A DNA stretch of 48,708 nt, taken from IMG/VR virus record IMGVR_UViG_3300032294_000457, positions 1-48,708 of that record. One strand, given 5' to 3'. Position numbers and translations under genes: made by a program. The first letter of the stretch is position 1. Every line of letters starts with the position of its first letter. Source of the DNA: a virus. Positions 15,261 to 26,954 of the stretch are shown piece by piece. The notes under the pieces were generated by a model that worked only from the letters and a program-made list of their open reading frames with translations, did not search any database and was not told where the DNA came from.

Positions 15261-17489
15261 TAAGTCGCCGTTGAAATCAAATCCAGTAGCACCACTTGCA
15301 CCGGCTACTAAGTTCAATGTAGCGTATTCTGTAATGTATACGCCTGAAGCATTGTGTGTGAATATGACTTCTGTAACTTGTACGTTACCGCTTGCATCTA
15401 CACCTTGAATCAAGTATTTTGCTGTACCTAAATCATTTGCGGCAAATACGTCGATAGTTTGTTGTGATGTGCCAGATAATCCTGTAGAGCCTGATGCTAA
15501 GAATGTAATACCAGTTGCACCTGCATAACCTGTCGCACCTACGTCTCCAGTTGGGCCAGTCGCACCATCAAGACCTACTACACCTGTAGCACCTTGATCT
15601 CCTGTTACACCAGTTGCACCATCAAGACCTACTACACCAGTTGCACCGTCTGGACCTTGAACTCCATCTGCGCCACTTGCACCTTGAACTCCTTGCACAC
15701 CTGTAGCACCTGTTACTCCAGTCGCACCATCAAGACCTACTACACCAGTTGCACCGTCTAAGCCAGTTGAACCTGAAGCGCCAATCTGACCGACTGCACC
15801 ATCAAGGTTAATAACCCAACCACTAACGTTAGATACACTACCTACTGACTTAGTTACATTAAAATCAATATATGTTCCATCAGTAGCTGTGATAGTACCA
15901 ACCATATAGTTGTTAATATCTTTAGCCATGATAATGGTTTGACCAACTGAATAGTTGTATGTACCATTACCTGTATCTGGATCAGTATCTAATGTAACAG
16001 CAGTTACAGTTTGACCTATAGCTTGTACTGACCAATTACCTAATGCGTTTGCTTTGAATTGTAAACCATGGTAACCAGTAGCACCATCAGTACCTGTAGA
16101 ACCTGTTGGGCCTGATGCACCATCAATACCTTGAGTACCTGTGGCACCCGTTGCACCATCTAAACCTTGAGAACCAGTTACACCTTGTTGACCAGTTGCA
16201 CCGTCGTAACCTGAAGCACCTACGTCTCCAGTTGGGCCAGTCGCACCGATTTCTCCTGTTGGACCGGTTGCACCAGTAAAGCCCTGATTACCTTCAGGAC
16301 CTTGTTCACCCTGTTCACCAGTTAAACCTGTTGCACCGGTAAGACCTTGATTACCTTCAGGACCTGTGGCACCAGTTTCACCAACATCTCCGTCTGCACC
16401 GCTAGCACCTTGAATACCTTGTTCACCTGTAGCACCTGTTACTCCAGTTGCACCTGATTCACCAGTCGGACCTTGTGGACCTTCAATACCTGTAGCGCCG
16501 TCTTCACCAGTTTGACCTATCTCACCGTGTTGACCGTTATCACCTGTATGACCAGTAGCTCCATCTTCTCCGATAAGACCTTCTGGACCTGTTGCACCTG
16601 GGGCACCTGTAGCACCTGTTGGACCTTGATCTCCATCAGCACCGCTTGCACCTTGAATACCGGTATCACCTTGAGGACCTTCAGATCCTGTAGCACCTGT
16701 TTCACCAGTTGCACCAATAACACCTTGTGCACCAGTCGCACCTTCTGGACCAGGTGAACCTGCTACGTTAATATTCCATGAACTTCTAGAACCTGTACCG
16801 TTACTATCAGTTTTTGTAAATTGTAATTCTCCGGTACCTGAATTATATGATATGACTGTACCGTGTTGATGATCACCACCGCCATCAACTAATATGATTG
16901 GCATACCAACAGAATAGTTTAATCCTAATTCGTTAGTATAAACTGTTTGTGTTCCACTATTACCTAATGTGAATGTAGTTGATGATGTAGATTTGAATTG
17001 TAGACCTGGAGAACCTGTAGCACCTACTTCACCAGTTACACCACTTGCTCCATCGATACCAGAAGCACCGCTAGCTCCAGCAATACCTTGTGAACCTGTA
17101 GCTCCAGTATAACCAGTAGCACCGTCTTCACCTTGAGATCCTTGAGGACCTTGTTGACCAGCGTCACCTGTATTTCCAGTATCTCCTACTGGACCTTGCG
17201 AACCGGTAGCTCCAGTTAATCCTTGTTCACCGTTTAATCCTTCTTCACCTTGATAACCAGTTGAACCTTGTTGACCTTGTGAACCTGAAGCACCTTCTAT
17301 ACCTGTTGCACCAGAATCTCCTGTTGGACCCGTTGCACCAGCTGGACCTTGAGGACCAGTAGCTCCGTATGGACTTTGACCAGCACCTGAAGCACCAACC
17401 CATTCGCCACTAGAATTGATGACCTCAAACCCGGAAGAGCCTACTGCTAGGCCGTTCTTGACGTTAAATTTTATATCATTTGTTGCCAC
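15123..17489 (-). CDS. Collagen-like tail fibre with acidic SGTEDL-repeat C-terminus
   Basis: This 788-residue protein begins at a GTG (17487-17489) with a GGGAG ribosome site. The N-terminal module [12 protein letters not shown]...[13 protein letters not shown] is shared with the genes at 5106 and 17514. Gly-X-Y blocks at about residues 40-165, 255-478 and 585-668 are separated by two copies of a roughly 90-residue beta domain. Each domain opens with LQFK and ends near SxWxIN[LV]xG. A C-terminal beta domain with [19 protein letters not shown] resembles that of the next fibre. The last 45 residues are unique: acidic repeats around LMS-SGTEDL. It is probably a trimeric, flexible tail fibre. 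No S74 domain is present. Confidence 0.8.
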   Translation of the reverse strand: MATNDIKFNVKNGLAVGSSGFEVINSSGEWVGASGAGQSPYGATGPQGPAGATGPTGDSGATGIEGASGSQGQQGSTGYQGEEGLNGEQGLTGATGSQGPVGDTGNTGDAGQQGPQGSQGEDGATGYTGATGSQGIAGASGASGIDGASGVTGEVGATGSPGLQFKSTSSTTFTLGNSGTQTVYTNELGLNYSVGMPIILVDGGGDHQHGTVISYNSGTGELQFTKTDSNGTGSRSSWNINVAGSPGPEGATGAQGVIGATGETGATGSEGPQGDTGIQGASGADGDQGPTGATGAPGATGPEGLIGEDGATGHTGDNGQHGEIGQTGEDGATGIEGPQGPTGESGATGVTGATGEQGIQGASGADGDVGETGATGPEGNQGLTGATGLTGEQGEQGPEGNQGFTGATGPTGEIGATGPTGDVGASGYDGATGQQGVTGSQGLDGATGATGTQGIDGASGPTGSTGTDGATGYHGLQFKANALGNWSVQAIGQTVTAVTLDTDPDTGNGTYNYSVGQTIIMAKDINNYMVGTITATDGTYIDFNVTKSVGSVSNVSGWVINLDGAVGQIGASGSTGLDGATGVVGLDGATGVTGATGVQGVQGASGADGVQGPDGATGVVGLDGATGVTGDQGATGVVGLDGATGPTGDVGATGYAGATGITFLASGSTGLSGTSQQTIDVFAANDLGTAKYLIQGVDASGNVQVTEVIFTHNASGVYITEYATLNLVAGASGATGFDFNGDLMSLSGTEDLQTGSGTIDLTDDDLMSMSGTEDLMSGSGTEDLELEV

Positions 17490-17513
17490 GTGTAATCTCC
17501 CAGATTATTCTTA

Positions 17514-19793
<2,280 letters not shown>

Positions 19794-19831
19794 AGTGATA
19801 TCTCCTTGATGGTGTTAGTGCTTTATTTTAT

Positions 19832-19839
19832 TATTTATA
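19832..19839 (-). promoter_or_regulatory. T4-type late promoter octamer TATAAATA
   Basis: The exact octamer on the minus strand sits in the 57-nt gap, ending 38 nt before the GTG start at 19793, with the AAGGAG ribosome site between them. It probably drives the two long collagen-like fibres and the small protein after them. Confidence 0.75.
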
Positions 19840-19850
19840 ATACTTAAATT

Positions 19851-21056
19851 TTAAACCGCTATAGTTGTTCGTAAATATTTTAAAGTAGTTACTGCATGAT
19901 CAGGTGTAAACCTTAACTCAATATCTCCTGATCCAGCCCATTGTATACGATTGATTAATAGAGTTGGAGTTCTAGTCTCTATAGTAGAAGCTCCGTAAAC
20001 TCCAGTTGAAACTTCAGTGAATGCTCCATTTAATGTAAACGTTGTAGCTCCATTGTTTAATGTAAATACTTCTCCGTCTTCAGCAGATAATAACCCTAAG
20101 ATGACATTAGAGTCTGTAGTGTAGACTCGGACAGAAGTATTGTTCCAATATGATACACCACCAGTATTAATTGCAGGTGATGTATAGTCATTAATTGCAG
20201 GTGAGTAGTACGCTTCAAACAAACCGATTGGATCACCTATGGTAGCATATTGTGTTAAGAACACGTTAGGTAAATCTATTAATAATCGTAACTCGGTTGC
20301 TTGATATAATGATGATGTAGATAGTTGCATCTCATACTTGGCGCTTCTATATAATGCAGGATCAATTACTTCTATGACTACTTTATCTGTGGTTGATGTA
20401 GTAAATACTGTTTCGACTAGACCAAAGCCAGTAGCGCCAGTTAAACCAGTCGCTCCACTTGCACCGTCCGAACCAATATAGCCAGACGCACCTGAAATAC
20501 CTGATGCACCTTGTGCTCCAGTTGGACCAGTAGCTCCTGATGCTCCCTGTACACCTACAGCGCCATCAAGATTAATTTCCCATGAACTGTATGTACCAGA
20601 ACCTGACGCATCAGTCTTAGTGAATACTAATTGACCTGTTGCTGGGTTATATGATGTGACTCTACCGTGTTGATGATTGCTAGCATTGAAAGCTAAGATG
20701 ATTGTTTGTGCAGTTGAATAATCAAGGTCTAAATCATCAGTAATAACTGTTACTGTGCCAGATCCACCGATTGTAAACGTGGAAGATGAAGACGTGTGAT
20801 AACGATCGCCTTGTACACCACTAGCACCCTGTGCACCAGTCGCACCATCAAGACCTACATAACCTGATGCTCCTGAAATACCTGACGCACCTTGCGATCC
20901 TTGCGGGCCTGAAGCACCGCTTGCTCCCTGAGGACCTGTAGATCCTGAAATACCACTTGCACCCTGAGGGCCTGTAGCTCCATCAATTGCAACAGTAGCT
21001 CCAGCTGATAAACCTTGTATACCAACCGCGGTGACTTCTGCGTAAATATCTGCCAC
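19851..21056 (-). CDS. Short collagen-like tail fibre protein
   Basis: The 401-residue protein starts at a GTG (21054-21056) with an AAAGGA ribosome site. Its N-terminus (MADIYAEVTAVGIQGLSAG) differs from that of the other collagen-like fibres. Two short Gly-X-Y blocks (about residues 25-85 and 170-215) flank one copy of the recurring beta domain that ends SSWEINLDG. The remaining C-terminal 185 residues form a larger beta domain beginning with a segment related to the other fibres (VVIEVIDPALYRSAKYEMQ). It may be a short fibre or an adaptor between baseplate and longer fibres. It is coupled to the small BppU-like gene 11 nt upstream. Confidence 0.78.
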   Translation of the reverse strand: MADIYAEVTAVGIQGLSAGATVAIDGATGPQGASGISGSTGPQGASGASGPQGSQGASGISGASGYVGLDGATGAQGASGVQGDRYHTSSSSTFTIGGSGTVTVITDDLDLDYSTAQTIILAFNASNHQHGRVTSYNPATGQLVFTKTDASGSGTYSSWEINLDGAVGVQGASGATGPTGAQGASGISGASGYIGSDGASGATGLTGATGFGLVETVFTTSTTDKVVIEVIDPALYRSAKYEMQLSTSSLYQATELRLLIDLPNVFLTQYATIGDPIGLFEAYYSPAINDYTSPAINTGGVSYWNNTSVRVYTTDSNVILGLLSAEDGEVFTLNNGATTFTLNGAFTEVSTGVYGASTIETRTPTLLINRIQWAGSGDIELRFTPDHAVTTLKYLRTTIAV

Positions 21057-21067
21057 TTCTTATTCCT

Positions 21068-21412
21068 TTATGCCGGATCCGGCTTTGTAATTTGTGGTGT
21101 GAAGATGATGATACCTTCTGACACCCTTAATCTTTCTCCGATAGAATTCTGTATCTCAATGTCATACATATATCTACCAGGTTTAATATTGTTTGTTTGT
21201 TCGTCTGTCAATGACACGCGAACCTGTCCACCAGTAATAGAAAATACCTCAGCATTGAAGTCAATGTGAGTCCTTGATGCATAAGATTTTCTGATGTATG
21301 ATGTGACTGTGAATCCAGTCAAGTTTAATGGCAGGCCATCAGATCCTTTAACTGTGATTACGGCTCCAAATGTGGATCCCGTGTCTATGTAAAAATTAGT
21401 TATAGCTGCCAT
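21068..21412 (-). CDS. Small Ig-like baseplate/fibre protein (BppU N-terminal-like)
   Basis: This 114-residue protein opens with YIDTGSTFGAVITVKGSDG and continues with LPLNLTGFTVTSYIRKSY, VRVSLTDEQT, GRYMYDIEI and a final VSEGIIIFTP. This alternation of strands resembles the N-terminal immunoglobulin-like domain of phage upper baseplate proteins (BppU_N) and the similar small proteins beside fibre genes in T4-like marine phages. A role in joining fibres to the baseplate is likely. Its ATG lies 6 nt after an exact late promoter octamer and has no visible ribosome site, so the mRNA may be leaderless. Confidence 0.65.
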   Translation of the reverse strand: MAAITNFYIDTGSTFGAVITVKGSDGLPLNLTGFTVTSYIRKSYASRTHIDFNAEVFSITGGQVRVSLTDEQTNNIKPGRYMYDIEIQNSIGERLRVSEGIIIFTPQITKPDPA

Positions 21413-21418
21413 ATCTAT

Positions 21419-21426
21419 TATTTATA
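21419..21426 (-). promoter_or_regulatory. T4-type late promoter octamer TATAAATA next to start codon
   Basis: The exact octamer on the minus strand is separated from the ATG at 21412 by ATAGAT only. It is the first intergenic late promoter after the radical SAM cassette, and it marks the return to a separate structural transcript. Confidence 0.65.
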
Positions 21427-21478
21427 ATCGGATTGAGTTAGGTTCTATGATCTAGTATATAAAAGTCTATTGGATTTG

Positions 21479-21883
21479 TTAGACATTTATCATAAATTCC
21501 TCTACAAAATACTTTTTAACATCAGCAACATACCCTATATTTTGATTAAACTGCCATCCGCCTATACAACCTAATATTTGATTATAAGCTGTAGGGTCTT
21601 CATCATACGTTACAAAATACGGATCATTCCCAAATAGTAAATCTATATCATTTAAGTAGTCAATAGGATTACCGCCAAACTCTTCTGATAGCCATCTAGC
21701 ATAACATATGGCAACCATATAGCTCTTAGATGGATATATCCAACCTAAGTTATCTTCTTTAAAGTATCTCACAGCATCTGTCACTATGTTATCTGTGATG
21801 ACTATATCTTTATCATTTAAGTCATCATCATGGACGGTATTTAGTCTATGATAGAGTTCTTGCCTTATTTTCCAATCTTCCAT
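21479..21883 (-). CDS. Hypothetical protein, last gene of the radical SAM cassette
   Basis: The 134-residue protein starts at the ATG at 21883 (MEDWKIRQELYHRL). An upstream TTG at 21898 in frame is less likely. It is acidic, with a helical N-terminal half, then MVAICYARWLSEEFGG and an aspartate-rich centre (YLNDIDLLFGNDPYFV). No Cys motif, signal or membrane segment is seen. It overlaps the preceding radical SAM gene by 38 nt, so it is made with it and may be its partner. I do not recognise a family. Confidence 0.6.
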   Translation of the reverse strand: MEDWKIRQELYHRLNTVHDDDLNDKDIVITDNIVTDAVRYFKEDNLGWIYPSKSYMVAICYARWLSEEFGGNPIDYLNDIDLLFGNDPYFVTYDEDPTAYNQILGCIGGWQFNQNIGYVADVKKYFVEEFMINV

Positions 21884-22793
21884 GTTTATACCAATCAATT
21901 AGTCCTTTATATCCATTACATCCATTATCTAAGTCTTTAACATAACGATAATGTTCTGTCAAACACTTACCATAATAATCACATGACTTACATATATGAC
22001 TTATATTATTAGGTTCATTTAGTGCCCAATCTTTATACTCTTGTATTGAGTCTAAAGTCTTAAAGTATTCTTTATCATTTAGGTCAAACTCAAGGACAGC
22101 AAATTGTCCAGTTGGAGTAATGTATACATGATCATTACTGAATGCATTACGAGATCCATCCAAAGTGGCTTGAATGTTCTTTTCATTGACAAACTCAAAC
22201 CTCATTTGTATATCACTATCTAACCATTTTTGTACAAATAACTCAAAGTCTTTATGGCTGACGGAGTGGCAGTTTGCTTGGTTGATACTATACGGTTTAA
22301 TCTCTACAGAACTTAAGTTACTTAATAGGTTTAACTGAGATATCATCTCACCTACATCTTTATTTATTAGATCTTTACTGGCTAAGATTAATATAGAAAA
22401 TGGATTATTAAGAGCAAACATATTATCCCATACACGATCATATTGTTCTCTACATTCAAAGTCATAGCTAACAGATACATATAAATCTGGGTTGGTTATA
22501 ACTCTATTCACCATACTTAAATTAGTGATTATGTTTATATCATTAATGCCACGTGATTTAACTATAGCACATAGTTCTTCTACATAATCTTCAGGTAATA
22601 ATCCTATCTCTCCGCCATATAAATCTATCCCGCCAATCTCATCAACAGACAAAACTTCATCAAGTCTCTTTTCTAATACTCTTAAATCTAATAGAGTTTT
22701 GTCGTCCAATTGTTCTTTAGTTAAGTAGCAAAAGTCACACTTAAAGTTACAGTAATACCAAGGGTTGATTGATAAGTTAATTTTACGCATCAT
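21846..22793 (-). CDS. Radical SAM protein with C-terminal cysteine cluster (cassette member 7)
   Basis: This 315-residue protein has the radical SAM [4Fe-4S] motif CNFKCDFC at C15, C19 and C22, right after NLSINPWYYCNFK. The SAM-contact motif LYGGEIG follows near residue 59. A C-terminal cluster, CKSCDYYGKC near residue 271 followed by GCNGYKG, resembles a reduced SPASM/twitch auxiliary cluster. Such enzymes cleave SAM to a 5'-deoxyadenosyl radical and often modify peptides. Two ATGs (22793 and 22790) are possible starts. It overlaps both neighbours, implying tight coupling. The substrate is unknown; the CHxS-tailed protein at 31663 is the obvious candidate. Confidence 0.85.
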   Translation of the reverse strand: MMRKINLSINPWYYCNFKCDFCYLTKEQLDDKTLLDLRVLEKRLDEVLSVDEIGGIDLYGGEIGLLPEDYVEELCAIVKSRGINDINIITNLSMVNRVITNPDLYVSVSYDFECREQYDRVWDNMFALNNPFSILILASKDLINKDVGEMISQLNLLSNLSSVEIKPYSINQANCHSVSHKDFELFVQKWLDSDIQMRFEFVNEKNIQATLDGSRNAFSNDHVYITPTGQFAVLEFDLNDKEYFKTLDSIQEYKDWALNEPNNISHICKSCDYYGKCLTEHYRYVKDLDNGCNGYKGLIDWYKHGRLENKARTLS

Positions 22794-23460
22794 AATAATC
22801 TAGTTTAGTTTCAATATGTTCTTGCAGATTGTTTTTCCAAGATTCAAATTGTTTAATTGCTTTCTTGTGTAAACTATGATGCCCCAATATATTAAATGGA
22901 TTGAACCATAATTTATATTTACTGTGGTTAAATTCTATCCTAACGTAATGGTAGTTATCATAGTTGCGAAATAGAGAAATGTTCATATCACGTACTTCAT
23001 TAAATTTATTCTTTTCATTATCTTCTATACGCCTATATTCATCAGATCCATATTGACTAATATTTGATAGCGATTCATATTCTTTAAATATGATGTCTTC
23101 GCTTGGCACATCATTTATAAACTTACGTGCATTTTCTTGTGTATTAAACGCTAATGTAAAATAAAACTCTTTCCATGGATCTACATGACCAGCACAAGAA
23201 CTTACTGTTAGATAACCTTTATCTTGCAGTGATTTGATGATTGGCCAAACACCATCTTCTATTTGCGTTCTAAAGTCTTTGTGATATGGACTAACAACAA
23301 CAGCAATATATTTTCCATCGTTTGTTGTACAATAAATACGCCCATCTTTATGTTTTTTATTTGGGCAACGATTAATAATCTCTTCTTCGTAAGATTTTTG
23401 TTGTCTATATTGTTTATATTCAGACTTTACTACGTATTCAGTTTTAATATTCTTGAACAT
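22783..23460 (-). CDS. Hypothetical protein in the radical SAM cassette
   Basis: This 225-residue basic, aromatic-rich protein begins MFKNIKTEYVVKSEYKQYRQQ. A central block, KYIAVVVSPYHKDFRTQIEDG, then GYLTVSSCAGHVDPWKEFYF, looks like an alpha/beta domain with a conserved-looking SSCAGH loop. The C-terminal third contains many His and Asn residues (NYHYVRIEFNHSKYKLW, LGHHSLHKK). It lies between two radical SAM genes and overlaps both. I cannot assign a family. The SSCAGH loop recalls Tyw3-like SSCxGR motifs only superficially, so I do not name it. Confidence 0.62.
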   Translation of the reverse strand: MFKNIKTEYVVKSEYKQYRQQKSYEEEIINRCPNKKHKDGRIYCTTNDGKYIAVVVSPYHKDFRTQIEDGVWPIIKSLQDKGYLTVSSCAGHVDPWKEFYFTLAFNTQENARKFINDVPSEDIIFKEYESLSNISQYGSDEYRRIEDNEKNKFNEVRDMNISLFRNYDNYHYVRIEFNHSKYKLWFNPFNILGHHSLHKKAIKQFESWKNNLQEHIETKLDYYDA

Positions 23461-24511
23461 ATGGAGTAGGTTGTAGTTCGTTAGTCAATCCATTGGCCTC
23501 AATTATATCTGGAGCTAATTGTTTCATTCTATAACAATGATCTTCTACCAATTCATAGTCTTTTAGATCTTTAATTGTTTTTCTACAGCCATTACAAATA
23601 GAGAACATTGGACAAGAATAGCATGAAGATTTTAGTGATTGTAATTCTGGTTCAAATCTTAATGGATAAACTTTATCACCATTCATTTCAGACTTGAAAT
23701 CTATGGAATGAGATCTATCGTCGCCAAAAGCCCCACATGAATAATAATCACCAGATGGTTGGAGTGTTCTAATGCCTCCATCGCATTCTCTATTTTGAGG
23801 ACATGTTGTGCCGAGACCTTTCAGTCTAACAATCATTTGTTTAGTGTTGTATTCCCACTCTGTCAACCCAAGTTTCCAGATTTTAACATAAATCTCATAC
23901 ACTTTAGATAACACGTATGGCTTACCTTCTTGACCCATCATGATATTACGAAATTTGACAGGAGGCCCAGAGGACATTGCGTAATTTAGTTTACACTCAA
24001 CACCCATCTTCTTAGCAAGTTCAACGTTCTTAATAGCTAAGTGTTCATTTTCTTCTGTGATGACTGATATAAATCCAGGTCTATATCCAACTTTCTCAAG
24101 CATCATATCACTTACTGCCCAAAAGTCTTCTTCACTAAACTCAGTAAGATCTCCCTTCAATCTTCCACCACCATATTGGAATGATGTAGTAATGCCCATT
24201 CGTGGATGTCTAAACAGATCAACCCATTTTTTTGGATTTTTATAAAACGGCCAAAGATTACTTGTGAAAGAAATAGATGTGCTTAGACTATTATCATCTA
24301 AGTACTTAATGATTTTCCAATAGTATTCTGGATCCATCATTAATGGATCTCCACCATTAACAATAATTGTATTGGTTTCTGGAAATCTTTTTAAGAAATC
24401 AAAGATATACTGGAGATCTAATTCGGCAGTTTTATCATCAGTAATATGAGTGCTAGAACAGAATGTGCATTTAAAGTTGCACTTCTCAGTTGGTTTTATT
24501 ATTAGATCCAT
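23444..24511 (-). CDS. Radical SAM/SPASM-like protein (cassette member 6)
   Basis: The 355-residue protein starts at the ATG at 24511 (MDLIIKPTEKCNFKC); a GTG 18 nt upstream is an alternative. The [4Fe-4S] cysteines lie in CNFKCTFC and the SAM motif is VNGGDPLM. In the C-terminal third, cysteines in TTCPQNRECDGG, YYSCGAFG, SSCYSCPMFSICNGC and DHCYRM form a full SPASM-like set. SPASM proteins bind two extra clusters and usually modify ribosomally made peptides or act as sulfatase maturases. It has the most complete auxiliary-cluster signature of the downstream group. It overlaps the previous radical SAM gene by 26 nt. Confidence 0.87.
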   Translation of the reverse strand: MDLIIKPTEKCNFKCTFCSSTHITDDKTAELDLQYIFDFLKRFPETNTIIVNGGDPLMMDPEYYWKIIKYLDDNSLSTSISFTSNLWPFYKNPKKWVDLFRHPRMGITTSFQYGGGRLKGDLTEFSEEDFWAVSDMMLEKVGYRPGFISVITEENEHLAIKNVELAKKMGVECKLNYAMSSGPPVKFRNIMMGQEGKPYVLSKVYEIYVKIWKLGLTEWEYNTKQMIVRLKGLGTTCPQNRECDGGIRTLQPSGDYYSCGAFGDDRSHSIDFKSEMNGDKVYPLRFEPELQSLKSSCYSCPMFSICNGCRKTIKDLKDYELVEDHCYRMKQLAPDIIEANGLTNELQPTPYVQEY

Positions 24512-25547
24512 ATTGTAATAGATTCTCACTATCCATTCTATTAAAGAACTCTCTAAATAGACAGTCCTGGGTTCTTTCTAGTTTTGCCCAATCAGCTTGA
24601 ACAAAACATCTAAACTGACAACGATCAAACCATTTACATGATAAACATTGGTTTCTATCTAAATGTGATTGGATAATATTACTATTTGATTTGTAGTCAA
24701 TCTTATTTATGAAAGTCACAGGATCATAATTGATATAACGACATGTGACTTCTCTTCCGCTTGGGAGTATTGTCGTCTTATTCATGGAGTAACAAGTCAT
24801 CTTATTTCGTTCATTAACAATAAGATCTTTTATTGGATATATCTCAGGGTAATTTTTAGCAATGAATAACATGCAGTCCAACATTTCGTGCTCAGTTGGC
24901 ATCATTTTTTCTGCATTTGCTTCTGGAACATAATAATCAAAGTATAGTGTATAGTTCTCATAAAGATAATCTTTAAAGAATTTATCAGTCCTAGTTAATA
25001 TCCTTTTAATTGCTTGTTTAGTTAATACAAATCCAACTACTGTAATAATATCTTTAAAGCTTTTAATGTTGTGTTCAAATTGTACTGTTCGATTTAAATT
25101 CAATCCACGGCCAGCAAAGTCATATGAAGTTGAAATATATGAATTAGGTTTAATAGCCCTTAATGTATTAATAAAATCTTTTACGCGTTGTGATTTTAAG
25201 AATATTAAGTTAGTAACCCAATTGAATCTTACCGTATGATTATTGTCGTCACACCAAGAATTGATAGTGTTATAAAATTTTATATAGCTTTCAAATGTAT
25301 CATCTGGTACTAAATCATTGAATATTTCACCACCCATAATATTAACAATGTGGCTATTCATATTAGACTTTTTCATAAAGTCTATAACTTGTAAAGCCTT
25401 TTCCTCGATAGTGTTCATACCTTCTATAGAGTCGTGATCTTGCCCACAGAAAGCGCAACTCAAGTTACAGAACTCAAATAGATGTAACTCAATCTCAGTT
25501 GAGTCTGGCATTTTATCTTTTAAAACATGTCTTAGGAATTCACTCAT
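24486..25547 (-). CDS. Radical SAM protein with C-terminal cysteine cluster (cassette member 5)
   Basis: The 353-residue protein has CNLSCAFC at C27, C31 and C34, then NIMGGEIFNDL as the SAM-binding GGE motif. The C-terminal auxiliary region reads QCLSCKWFDRCQFRC, with another Cys in QDCLFREFF. A preceding segment, MTCYSMNKTTILPSGREVTCRYINYD, matches the substrate-side strand seen in SPASM enzymes just before the clusters. The start overlaps the upstream radical SAM stop by 8 nt. It is clearly different in sequence from its neighbours apart from the motifs, which argues for a separate role, not a recent duplication. Confidence 0.86.
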   Translation of the reverse strand: MSEFLRHVLKDKMPDSTEIELHLFEFCNLSCAFCGQDHDSIEGMNTIEEKALQVIDFMKKSNMNSHIVNIMGGEIFNDLVPDDTFESYIKFYNTINSWCDDNNHTVRFNWVTNLIFLKSQRVKDFINTLRAIKPNSYISTSYDFAGRGLNLNRTVQFEHNIKSFKDIITVVGFVLTKQAIKRILTRTDKFFKDYLYENYTLYFDYYVPEANAEKMMPTEHEMLDCMLFIAKNYPEIYPIKDLIVNERNKMTCYSMNKTTILPSGREVTCRYINYDPVTFINKIDYKSNSNIIQSHLDRNQCLSCKWFDRCQFRCFVQADWAKLERTQDCLFREFFNRMDSENLLQYGSNNKTN

Positions 25548-26547
25548 ACACCATATCCATAAAGCATTTAAGCTTAAATTTGTTTGCTATTAAAAAATAA
25601 CCCTTACCCAAGCACTGAGTAAGATGATTACAATCTTCGCACTTATCTAATATTACATTATTTATGTCTTGTAATTGACCATATGTATTTAAAAATGCAT
25701 CGTATGTAGATCCATTTACCAAATACTGTTCATCATCAATATACACATATTCGTCAAATGGAATAATTGGATTAAGATATATTCTATTTGGATTGCCAAC
25801 AAAAGAAAAAGCCGGTTTTCTCAACAAAGTTCTATTGTTATATTTAATTTTAAACTCTTCATTAGATTCATAAAAGTCTCCAAATTCATTGATTGTTCTA
25901 ATGCTTTCTTCTAGCATTTTTTTCTTCTTATCAAATTTTATTTCTTTATTATATAAAAATGTAAAATTTAATTCTACAATTTCATCATCTGATAAAAAAC
26001 TAATTAATTCTTTTAATTTTTCTTTTTCGATTTTGCTTAATTTAAATCCAGTATTGATAGCAAGATTAATTACTATTCTATCCTTATATTTTTCTTTAAT
26101 TGCCTTAATTCTACTTTTTATAATTAGTTGATAATTTACATCAAATAACTTAGCAATTAATAGATTAATTTGAAGTTCTATCTTTAGGTCTTTGCTTATG
26201 GAATCTACAAGTTCAAAAAATGAATGGTCAAATTCAGTCTCTATTGTCGATGCTATTCCAACATATGAAAACATCTTTAATGTATTCTTAAAATCTTCAT
26301 TGTGTAATAAGAGATAATTATCTGGATTGTCAAAAATATCAGTTGGAAGCAAATAACATGTCTCCAACTTATAATCATTTGCTACAAGATCTTTTGCTAG
26401 GTTGTATGCAGAAGAAAAATCATTAAAATTATTATCAGTCTTTTTATAAAAACACCCACGACAATCCATAGAACAATGATTTAGAATCATCATCCTAAAT
26501 TCTACTAACTTATGCGGATCGCCATATCGCTCATATGAATTATGCAT
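25540..26547 (-). CDS. Radical SAM-like protein, divergent (cassette member 4)
   Basis: The 335-residue protein keeps the CxxxCxxC motif at C25, C29 and C32 (NHCSMDCRGCFYKK). I see no clear GGE motif: the region where it is expected reads TCYLLPTDIFDN, as in the protein at 27645 (IAPTDFLS). A C-terminal cluster, DKCEDCNHLTQCLGKGY, ends close to a last Cys in KLKCFMD. Many lysines and a helical middle set it apart. It and the 27645 protein form a subgroup with a PTD-containing strand in place of GGE. Its start follows a small unknown gene by 11 nt. Confidence 0.8.
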   Translation of the reverse strand: MHNSYERYGDPHKLVEFRMMILNHCSMDCRGCFYKKTDNNFNDFSSAYNLAKDLVANDYKLETCYLLPTDIFDNPDNYLLLHNEDFKNTLKMFSYVGIASTIETEFDHSFFELVDSISKDLKIELQINLLIAKLFDVNYQLIIKSRIKAIKEKYKDRIVINLAINTGFKLSKIEKEKLKELISFLSDDEIVELNFTFLYNKEIKFDKKKKMLEESIRTINEFGDFYESNEEFKIKYNNRTLLRKPAFSFVGNPNRIYLNPIIPFDEYVYIDDEQYLVNGSTYDAFLNTYGQLQDINNVILDKCEDCNHLTQCLGKGYFLIANKFKLKCFMDMVYE

Positions 26548-26558
26548 GTTTAAAGAAT

Positions 26559-26954
26559 TTACTCATATACGTGTGTGATATCTACGTCATCGACGATAAA
26601 ATTATTAAGTTTAAAACATCTATTTGGTTTATTTCTTAAATGCACTAATGCTAGTTTAAACTCATTAGTCCATTTTTCTTCCTTTTCCATGGAAGAACTT
26701 AGTACTTTAAAAAGTTCACTTGCAGTTTTGATTCCAAGCTCTTCAGTCAAATATAATATATTATTATCTATTAGACGATATTCTAAGGCCATAGGATAAT
26801 AATATTCAGAATTATATTCATAAATTACTATGAATGATATATCATATCTTGCTTCTTTAAAATGCGCAAACTCAATCTTTGCATCACCATTTAAATTAAC
26901 TTTGGTTATAGTGCAAGAAGTTATGGGTTTGCTATTGCGAATAAAATCATTCAT
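26559..26954 (-). CDS. Hypothetical protein in the radical SAM cassette
   Basis: The 131-residue protein begins MNDFIRNSKPITSCTITKVN. Alternating hydrophobic residues (DISFIVIYEYNSEYYYPMALEYRLI) suggest an antiparallel beta sheet, followed by a helix (TASELFKVLSSSMEKEEKW). Size and fold order would fit a small partner or peptide-recognition subunit, but I see no known RRE or HxsD signature. Its start overlaps the upstream gene stop by one base. Function unknown. Confidence 0.6.
   Translation of the reverse strand: MNDFIRNSKPITSCTITKVNLNGDAKIEFAHFKEARYDISFIVIYEYNSEYYYPMALEYRLIDNNILYLTEELGIKTASELFKVLSSSMEKEEKWTNEFKLALVHLRNKPNRCFKLNNFIVDDVDITHVYE

Noticed and set aside
22783-23460. Tyw3-like tRNA modification protein based on an SSCAGH loop
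   Set aside because: Only a few residues agree and the rest of the sequence does not follow that family as far as I can see.
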